A DNA stretch of 12,145 nucleotides from an uncultured Lachnospiraceae bacterium (GTDB lineage: Bacteria > Bacillota > Clostridia > Lachnospirales > Lachnospiraceae). The translations under genes were made by a program, and so were the position numbers. Positions 6,990 to 12,145 of the stretch are shown in pieces. Where the stretch lies: assembly GCA_902766655.1 (NCBI GenBank), contig CACXEL010000122.1, forward strand, positions 1-12,145, read 5' to 3'. Under the pieces are notes generated by a model. That model had not been told where the DNA came from and did not search any database. It was given only the letters and a program-made list of their open reading frames with translations. Each line of letters opens with the position of its first letter. The stretch's first letter is position 1.

Positions 6990-7096
6990 TCAGAATGAGG
7001 CCCGGCCTCCGAAAAGATGCCGGAAAAAAAAGACTCACGGGGCGCATCTTTGCTATCCGGTCAAAGTGATTCACTCAGCGCACCCTTTCCTGTAAA

Positions 7097-7126
7097 GAGA
7101 TAACACAGTACACGGCCGCATGTCAA
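7097..7126 (-). promoter_or_regulatory. Candidate promoter for the PTS IIC / zinc-ribbon pair
   Basis: On the minus strand TTGACA (plus 7121-7126) is a perfect -35 box. After an 18-base spacer, TATCTC (plus 7097-7102) is a poor -10 (3/6) but carries the TGn extension (TGTTATCTC). The leader would be about 110 bases and would include the U8 run and the inverted repeats described for 6977-7293. Confidence 0.4.
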
Positions 7127-7293
7127 GTTCGGGATATCAAAGGCCCGCCACCTGATCAAGGATTCAGCGGAACAGACAAGAACCCGAAGGACGGCTGCAC
7201 AAAAGCCGCGGTCCTCCGGGTCGTTATTCCATTCTTCCCGGTATTCCGTGCCCGGCGATCCTCCGGCCGCCATCCGTTCGGGTCACGGAAAAG

Positions 7294-9795
7294 TCAGATA
7301 TATCTTCCTGTAATACTGTCCCTGTTGGCCCTGACAGTCTCGGGCCTTCCGACGGCGACGATTCTTCCGCCGTCCTTCCCGCCGCCGGGCCCCATGTCCA
7401 CGATATAGTCCGCGTTCCGGATCACGTCCAGGTCGTGCTCGATCACAATGACCGTGGCGCCCAGGTCGATCAGGTGCTGGAAGACACCCATCAAAGTGGA
7501 TACGTCCAGAGGATGGAGTCCTATGGAGGGCTCGTCGAAAATGAAGACCGCGTCCGCCTGCCCCCTCCCCATCTCGCTGGCCAGCTTCAGCCGTTGGGCC
7601 TCGCCTCCGGACAAGCCGGGCGTCTCCTCGCCCAGAGTCAGGTATCCCAGGCCAAGGTCATGGAGGACCTGGAGGCGGCTCTTCACAGTCTTGAGATCGC
7701 TGCACTCCTCCATGGCCTCGTCCACACTGCAGGCCATCAGGCGAGGCAGGGAGCATCCGCTCCCGTCCTTCCTGCGCCGTTTGATCTTGAAGGCCTCCCT
7801 GCTGTAGCGGGAGCCGCCGCAGTCCGGGCAGGGCACGTCCACGTCGGGCAGGAACTGGACGTCCAGGCTGATGACACCTGTCCCGTCGCAGACCGGGCAC
7901 CGGAGATCGCCCGTATTGTAGGAGAAGTCCCCTGCCTTGCGGCCGCGCTTTTTCGCGTCCTCGGTCCGGGCATAAATCTTACGGAGCTCGTCATGCACAT
8001 TGGCATAAGTGGCCACCGTGGACCGGACATTGATGCCGATCGGAGTCGCGTAAATCAGCTTGACCTGGGAAATGCCCTCCGCTTCAATGGACCTTACATG
8101 CGGAGGCAGCTTTCTGCCGCTGATCTTTGCCGCCAGGGCCGGGATCAGGCTCTCCAGGACCATGGTCGTCTTGCCGGAGCCGGACACGCCGGTGACGACG
8201 GTCAGACGGCCTTTGGGGAAAGATACCTCCAGGGGGCGTACGGTGTGTATTTCCCCGGTCTTCATCCGGATCCTGCCAAACGCGAACAATTCGTCTTCCG
8301 AAGCGCGGGATCGAAGGACGCGCGCGCTGACTGGCGCAAGGAAGGGCCCGATCATGGAAGCGGGATTGGCGGAAAGCTCCTCCACAGTGCCTTCGGTGAT
8401 GATCCTGCCGCCGCCTGCGCCGGCCTCGGGACCGAGCTCGATGAGCCAGTCAGAATGAGCCAGAAGCTGGGTGTCATGGTCGACGATCACGACGGAATTT
8501 CCGTCCGCCACCAGGTCGTCCATGACGCCTGTCAGGCCCTCCAGGTTGGATGGGTGAAGGCCGATGGACGGTTCGTCCAGGACGTAGAGGACGCCGGTCG
8601 TGCGGTTCCTGACCGCGCGGGCCAGCTGGGTCCGCTGCCGTTCACCCGTGGAAAGGGTGGCGGAAGCCCGATCCAGAGACAGGTAGGAGAGCCCCAGGTC
8701 CACCAGCCGGCGGGCAGTGTGGAGGAAGGAGTCGCAGATATTGCGGGCCATGGGGCGCATTTCCTCCGGGAGGGAGGCGGGAACACCCCTGACCCACTCA
8801 ATCAGGTCGGAGAGGGGCATTTCACAGGCCTCATCCAGGGAAATCCCCCGGATACGGACCGACCGGGCACGCTCGGAGAGCCGGGTACCGTGGCAGGCCG
8901 GGCAGGTCTCCTCCTTGAGGAATTTATCCACGCGCTTCATGCCCTTCTCGTCCCTGACCTTGTTCAGGGCGTTCAGGACCGTCGCGGTGGCGCTGTAGTA
9001 GGTGAAATCCATCTCCCCCGCGGAGACGCTCTCCTTGCTCTTTGGCCGATAGAAGATGTGCTTCTTCACCATCGGTCCATCATAGACGATCTCCTTCTCT
9101 TCCTCCGTCAGGTCCTTGAAGGGGACATCGGTGCGAACGCCCATGGCCCGGCATACGTCGGTCATGAGTGACCACATGAGACTGTTCCAGGGGGCTACCG
9201 CGCCTTCATCCACCGTGAGATTCTGGTCCGGCACCAGTGTGGAGCGGTCGACCATACGAATGGTACCCGTGCCGCCACACTCCCGGCAGGCCCCGCCGCT
9301 GTTGAAAGCCAGGTCCTCGGCACCTATGACCGGGACCACCTCGCCGCAGACAGGGCAGCGCACCTCCTTCTCCGCCGCAAAATCCATGGTCGGCGGGACC
9401 TCGTGCCCGTTGGGGCACGTATAGTGGGAAAGGCGCGAGAACATGAGCCGCAGGCTGTTCAGAAGCTCCGTCGAGGTCCCGAAGGTGCTCCGGATCCCCG
9501 GCACCCCCGGGCGCTGATGAAGGGCCAGCGCTGCCGGCACGTACCGGACATCGTCCACCTGGGCCCTGGCGGCCTGGGTCATCCGGCGCCGGGTGTAGGT
9601 GGAGAGGGATTCCAGGTAGCGCCTGGAGCCCTCGGCGTAGAGAACGCCAAGGGCCAGGGAGGATTTGCCGGAACCCGAGACGCCGGCGATGCCGACGATC
9701 CTGTGCAGGGGTATGTCCACATCCACATTTTTCAGGTTGTGGACCCGGGCGCCGCGGATCTCCATTTTCTCAGGTATTTTCCATCTGTCGTTCAT
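7294..9795 (-). CDS. UvrA2-like ABC ATPase (excinuclease UvrA paralogue lacking the UvrB-binding domain)
   Basis: An 833-residue two-cassette ATPase of the UvrA family; true UvrA is about 940. Cassette 1: Walker A GVSGSGKS 38-45, signature LSTGERQ 381-387 (canonical LSGGE altered), Walker B VLYVLDEP 402-409, VDHD 438-441. Cassette 2: Walker A GVSGSGKT 536-543, signature LSGGEAQ 728-734, Walker B VFIFDEP 750-756, EHD 786-788. Two zinc modules: C147/C150/C170/C173 and C633/C636/C656/C659. Between CPNGHEVPP (127-135) and CPVCG (147-151) the ~110-residue UvrB-binding domain of UvrA is absent, as in UvrA2 and the drug-resistance protein DrrC. It probably binds DNA or DNA-drug adducts, for repair or tolerance, without loading UvrB. 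The start at 9795 has AGGAG 12 bases upstream, somewhat far; methionine 11 (9765) is possible. A hairpin lies upstream and a structured region downstream, so it may be its own unit. Confidence 0.92.
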   Translation of the reverse strand: MNDRWKIPEKMEIRGARVHNLKNVDVDIPLHRIVGIAGVSGSGKSSLALGVLYAEGSRRYLESLSTYTRRRMTQAARAQVDDVRYVPAALALHQRPGVPGIRSTFGTSTELLNSLRLMFSRLSHYTCPNGHEVPPTMDFAAEKEVRCPVCGEVVPVIGAEDLAFNSGGACRECGGTGTIRMVDRSTLVPDQNLTVDEGAVAPWNSLMWSLMTDVCRAMGVRTDVPFKDLTEEEKEIVYDGPMVKKHIFYRPKSKESVSAGEMDFTYYSATATVLNALNKVRDEKGMKRVDKFLKEETCPACHGTRLSERARSVRIRGISLDEACEMPLSDLIEWVRGVPASLPEEMRPMARNICDSFLHTARRLVDLGLSYLSLDRASATLSTGERQRTQLARAVRNRTTGVLYVLDEPSIGLHPSNLEGLTGVMDDLVADGNSVVIVDHDTQLLAHSDWLIELGPEAGAGGGRIITEGTVEELSANPASMIGPFLAPVSARVLRSRASEDELFAFGRIRMKTGEIHTVRPLEVSFPKGRLTVVTGVSGSGKTTMVLESLIPALAAKISGRKLPPHVRSIEAEGISQVKLIYATPIGINVRSTVATYANVHDELRKIYARTEDAKKRGRKAGDFSYNTGDLRCPVCDGTGVISLDVQFLPDVDVPCPDCGGSRYSREAFKIKRRRKDGSGCSLPRLMACSVDEAMEECSDLKTVKSRLQVLHDLGLGYLTLGEETPGLSGGEAQRLKLASEMGRGQADAVFIFDEPSIGLHPLDVSTLMGVFQHLIDLGATVIVIEHDLDVIRNADYIVDMGPGGGKDGGRIVAVGRPETVRANRDSITGRYI

Positions 9796-9838
9796 GTTGT
9801 CATTTTTCTCCTGTGTCCGTATTCATGCAGATGTCAAA

Positions 9839-9872
9839 GCGGGAGGATGCAAGCTCACATGTCTCCTCCCGC
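9839..9872 (-). terminator. Perfect 9-bp hairpin between the 218-aa gene and the UvrA2-like gene
   Basis: GCGGGAGGA (9839-9847) and TCCTCCCGC (9864-9872) form a G+C-rich stem around a 16-base loop. On the minus strand it is followed by TTTGACAT, a poor U tract. It probably ends the upstream transcript (gene at 9947-10603). TTGACA (plus 9832-9837) directly after it resembles a -35 box for the UvrA2-like gene, but I see no matching -10 box at the right distance. Confidence 0.45.
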
Positions 9873-9946
9873 CGGACACATTTCCGAATGCCTGTGTTCT
9901 TGTAGCGATTCCTTATTGGTGCTTCGTCTCTCTTGGTGAAAATCTG

Positions 9947-10603
9947 TCAGGCGATCCACCAGGTACCGTCTGCGGCCTGGTGGAGGGACCCGATTTCCTC
10001 GGACAAGGTCCTGCCGCTCAAATCCTTCACGATCACCTTATGATAAAACCTGTAGTCCTCGGTCGCACAGTCTTTTTCCTGGTCCCAGCCTTCCTCGACC
10101 CATCTTTCTATGTAGACCTTCCCGTCCTCGATAAAACACACCGTGTCCTGCGGCGCAAGGGGCATGGTCAGAAGCTCGGGATAGTAGCTGCGGAATGTAT
10201 CGCCATTCTGACTTACAATATGAATACCGGTGCCGATGATTTCCAGGTTATAAAGGTCCACTTCGCTGGCCTTTAAGGCCGAGACAGCCTCCAATGGCCC
10301 GCCGATTTCAAATCTGTAGAGTGTGATTCGATCCTCGCCGTAATCACCCTGGAGAAAGAAATAAGAGCCTCTCCGGTAAACCGGCTTTCCATAGACCACG
10401 TCCCGTTTCTTCTCAAACGGCGTAAATACGTCGCCTGTCTTAAAGTCAAAGAACTCTATGACAGATCCCTGGTAGCCGCCATGCCTGGACCACTCGATCA
10501 GGTCATAAAAATCTGTGCTGTCAGACATGGCAAAAGCAAGGCGGTCCTGGCCTGAAATGGGCTCAATATAATGACCGCTGATCTTCCTGAATCTTTTTAT
10601 CAT
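9947..10603 (-). CDS. Conserved-looking hypothetical protein, 218 aa, function unknown
   Basis: I do not recognise a named family. The protein has a basic N-terminus ([10 protein letters not shown]), no signal peptide or membrane segment, and then alternating short hydrophobic strands and turns rich in aromatic residues ([37 protein letters not shown]), ending in DGTWWIA. This pattern suggests an all-beta, possibly propeller- or WG-like fold; that is inference. The start is moved to the methionine at 10603 because GGAG (plus 10611-10614) lies 7 bases upstream; the longer frame to 10651 lacks a site. Codon use is visibly more A+T-rich than in the neighbouring UvrA2-like gene. It follows the DUF1810-phosphatase gene by 149 bases in the same direction and is followed by a 9-bp hairpin. 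Confidence 0.7.
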   Translation of the reverse strand: MIKRFRKISGHYIEPISGQDRLAFAMSDSTDFYDLIEWSRHGGYQGSVIEFFDFKTGDVFTPFEKKRDVVYGKPVYRRGSYFFLQGDYGEDRITLYRFEIGGPLEAVSALKASEVDLYNLEIIGTGIHIVSQNGDTFRSYYPELLTMPLAPQDTVCFIEDGKVYIERWVEEGWDQEKDCATEDYRFYHKVIVKDLSGRTLSEEIGSLHQAADGTWWIA

Positions 10604-10610
10604 GTTCACT

Positions 10611-10614
10611 CTCC
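10611..10614 (-). promoter_or_regulatory. Ribosome binding site deciding the 218-aa protein start
   Basis: On the minus strand CGGAGA (core GGAG) ends 7 bases before the ATG at 10601-10603. The earlier in-frame ATG at 10651 has no purine-rich site at a suitable distance. Confidence 0.5.
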
Positions 10615-10752
10615 GTCTGAAGTAAGGTGCCTGGCTGTTCAGATTGGCCACCAGGGGTAAAGACCTGCAGCGTCGCGCCTGGCCTTCCGGTGCTCAAGCT
10701 TATCCGGCTCTTTTGAAGGTTTGTGCCAAACGACTCCCCCATCTTTCAGGGT

Positions 10753-12145
10753 TCAAGTCCATGAAAACTCCCGGATTTCAGGAACATTTCCCGGTCCGAG
10801 GGTCATCTTTTTCATCCTCGGCCTGGCCGTGAGGATAGGGGTAAGGTCTTCATTTGCCCAAAAAGAGGTGCAGGGCACCAGCGGCATGCCAAACAGGGCA
10901 TTGTCCGACTCCTGGAGGCCCTCGATGGTCAGTCTGCCGCCCTTTTGTGCGGCAATCTCCTCCACCGCTTCCAGACACAGGCAGGTCAAGCCCCGGTAGG
11001 TCTCCCCGTTTTCATAACGGCCTTTTATGTTGGAGTCGATGTTGAAGGACTGAAGATCCTCGGCGAACCACACATGCTGGTTTTCCCAGAAAAGGCTCAC
11101 GTCCCCGTAGCCGGACCTTTCGTCCCCGGTGAAGAAGCAATACGGCGAATGCCCATGGATGATGCAGGCCCTGCTCATGTGAAGGTCCTCCTCGGAGGGC
11201 CAGGGATGCCACGGAGTGCTCTGGGAGTACAGCCCTCTCCGGGACCATGTGAGCTGTCTGAACGGCGCGTTGAAACCCGCCACGCTCTCATCAAGGGCAT
11301 AGGCAAAGACCTTCTGCTCCGGATGCTCCGCCATATCCCGGTTCATAAGATCAAAAGCCGGCCGCACCATGCCTGCATGGACAATATAGTAGTTCATCTG
11401 CCGACCCCGCAGGACCAGAATATCGGGCAGATTCTCCAGGGTATATTGGGGGTACAGTTCCCGCTCATGGTTGCCCCGGATGAGATGACAGCCGGGAAGC
11501 GAGTAATCCTCCTGGTAGAAGCCGGACAGGTAAGCGAGCAGCGCGTTGGGGTTACCACCCGCATTATAATCACCGACAAAATACAGGTGGTCTTTGCGCG
11601 GATCAAAGCGGATCTTTTCCAGAAGTGCCTTCAGGGTCTCCACTTCTCCATGGGTATCCCCCACCGCAAAGTGCAGTCCCTCCGGATGCCGCGCCCGCAG
11701 CGTATCGATATTGTCATCCTTCTTGGAAATGACGACCCGCCTGATGACCCTTGGTATTTTATCCTGCCTGCCGGAGGCCTCTCTTTCAGGCGACTTATCG
11801 TCCGGAAGCCCCAGGATCCGCAGGGTCCTTCGATCTCTTTTTCCGCCGTAATACTTTTCCAAGACTTTCGAGAATACTTTTTCTTCACCGCTGACACACT
11901 CGAACAAGGTCATGGAGGACCTGAGCTTTTTTGCGTCCACAGATCCAAACACTGCTTTGGGATCATTCCTGTCAAGAGTGAGGAGGGCCCTGGATATTTG
12001 TACCAGGTTACTGCCCAGATACGGATCGGCAAAGAACGCCTCCGCCTCCCCGATGCTCTTGATGGAATAATACTGCGATGTGGAGCTCCATCCCAGCCCG
12101 CTGATCTGAGGAAATATGAACCACATCCAGTGACTTATCTTCTGA
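10753..12145 (-). CDS. DUF1810 domain fused to a PPP-type metallophosphatase, 5' end outside window
   Basis: At least 463 residues in two parts. The first ~105 visible residues match DUF1810, a small uncharacterised family: SHWMWFIFPQISGLG, TSQYYSIKSI, RALLTLDRNDPKAVFG, KLRSSMTLFE and VLEKYYGGKRD. Numbering from the methionine at 12126, residues ~150-385 are a calcineurin-like phosphatase of the PPP type: GDTHGE (D157, H159), GDYNAGG (D186), RGNHE (N219, H220), HAG (H250), GHS (H326), then FNIDSNIKGR like the PPP C-terminal NIDTG segment. All expected metal ligands are present, but the GDxVDRG motif has lost its second Asp and its Arg, so substrate binding may differ. A ~70-residue tail follows. 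The frame stays open to the window edge and reads KISHW directly before the methionine at 12126, as DUF1810 proteins usually do, so that ATG is internal and the true start is outside. Substrate and role are unknown. Confidence 0.85.
   Translation of the reverse strand, partial: QKISHWMWFIFPQISGLGWSSTSQYYSIKSIGEAEAFFADPYLGSNLVQISRALLTLDRNDPKAVFGSVDAKKLRSSMTLFECVSGEEKVFSKVLEKYYGGKRDRRTLRILGLPDDKSPEREASGRQDKIPRVIRRVVISKKDDNIDTLRARHPEGLHFAVGDTHGEVETLKALLEKIRFDPRKDHLYFVGDYNAGGNPNALLAYLSGFYQEDYSLPGCHLIRGNHERELYPQYTLENLPDILVLRGRQMNYYIVHAGMVRPAFDLMNRDMAEHPEQKVFAYALDESVAGFNAPFRQLTWSRRGLYSQSTPWHPWPSEEDLHMSRACIIHGHSPYCFFTGDERSGYGDVSLFWENQHVWFAEDLQSFNIDSNIKGRYENGETYRGLTCLCLEAVEEIAAQKGGRLTIEGLQESDNALFGMPLVPCTSFWANEDLTPILTARPRMKKMTLGPGNVPEIREFSWT

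Larger units (their letters stand above)
6977..7293. other. 317-base leader/intergenic region between UvrA2-like and PTS IIC genes
   Basis: No supported gene lies here. Read on the minus strand, it begins with a structured stretch just after the UvrA2-like stop: TTCCGTG/CACGGAA (plus 7284-7290 and 7244-7250) closes a large loop that contains GGCG/CGCC. Then come a candidate promoter (7097-7126), an imperfect AGTGA/TCACT palindrome (7067-7077), and a run of eight U residues (plus 7024-7031) inside an 8-bp inverted repeat AAAGATGC/GCATCTTT (7013-7020, 7044-7051). Last is a 13-base palindrome GAGGCCCGGCCTC (6997-7009) just before the ribosome binding site. A 70-codon frame starting at 7273 has no ribosome binding site and is not annotated. 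Confidence 0.5.

Noticed and set aside
7061..7273. 70-codon - strand frame starting just after the UvrA2-like stop
   Set aside because: No ribosome binding site, no recognisable motif, and it overlaps the best promoter candidate for the PTS IIC gene.
7435..9171. 578-codon open frame on the + strand, antisense to the UvrA2-like gene
   Set aside because: Its product has no recognisable domain and looks like an out-of-frame reading of the G+C-rich UvrA2-like gene, which carries every expected motif on the other strand.
10690..10765. GGGTTCAAGTCC (about 10749-10760) resembles a tRNA T-arm
   Set aside because: No acceptor, D-arm or anticodon arm can be drawn upstream, the T-stem has a mismatch, and the site overlaps the end of the DUF1810-phosphatase gene.

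Overview
The window is a stretch of ordinary chromosome from what looks like a Bacillota (Firmicutes) genome of fairly high G+C, most likely a gut Clostridia such as a Lachnospiraceae member. The reasons are strong GGAGG-type ribosome binding sites, a TTG start, a solitary PTS IIC protein, two sodium/cation-coupled amino acid symporters, a Firmicutes-type GH2 beta-galactosidase C-terminus and a short UvrA paralogue. No phage, insertion sequence, CRISPR array, rRNA or tRNA was found. The taxonomic call is an inference from gene content and signals, not from a marker gene.

Layout. 1-885 (+) is the C-terminal part of a GH2 (LacZ-type) beta-galactosidase that begins outside the window; a strong two-way terminator follows. 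984-1313 (-) is a small antibiotic-biosynthesis-monooxygenase-fold protein with its own promoter. 1607-2827 (-) is a dicarboxylate/amino acid:cation symporter (DAACS family). It is divergent from 3375-4775 (+), an AGCS alanine/glycine:cation symporter. The 547-base gap between them holds a promoter for each gene and repeated ATATGCAT elements. A textbook two-way terminator at 4814-4859 closes the AGCS gene. Everything after it is on the minus strand. Reading in the direction of transcription from the right edge: a DUF1810-metallophosphatase fusion (runs off the edge), an unrecognised 218-aa protein, a UvrA2-like ATPase (7294-9795), a PTS IIC membrane protein (5897-6976, TTG start), and a zinc-ribbon single-pass membrane protein (4866-5849).

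How the genes fit together. The left half is nutrient uptake: lactose/galactoside hydrolysis and two amino acid transporters. The PTS IIC and zinc-ribbon genes are 47 bases apart and are probably one transcript from a promoter near 7100. The UvrA2-like gene has a hairpin on each side and may be its own unit. The two genes at the right edge are separated by 149 bases and have no assigned cellular role. I see no convincing multi-gene novel system; the most unusual single item is the DUF1810-phosphatase fusion, whose phosphatase has an altered second motif (GDYNAGG).
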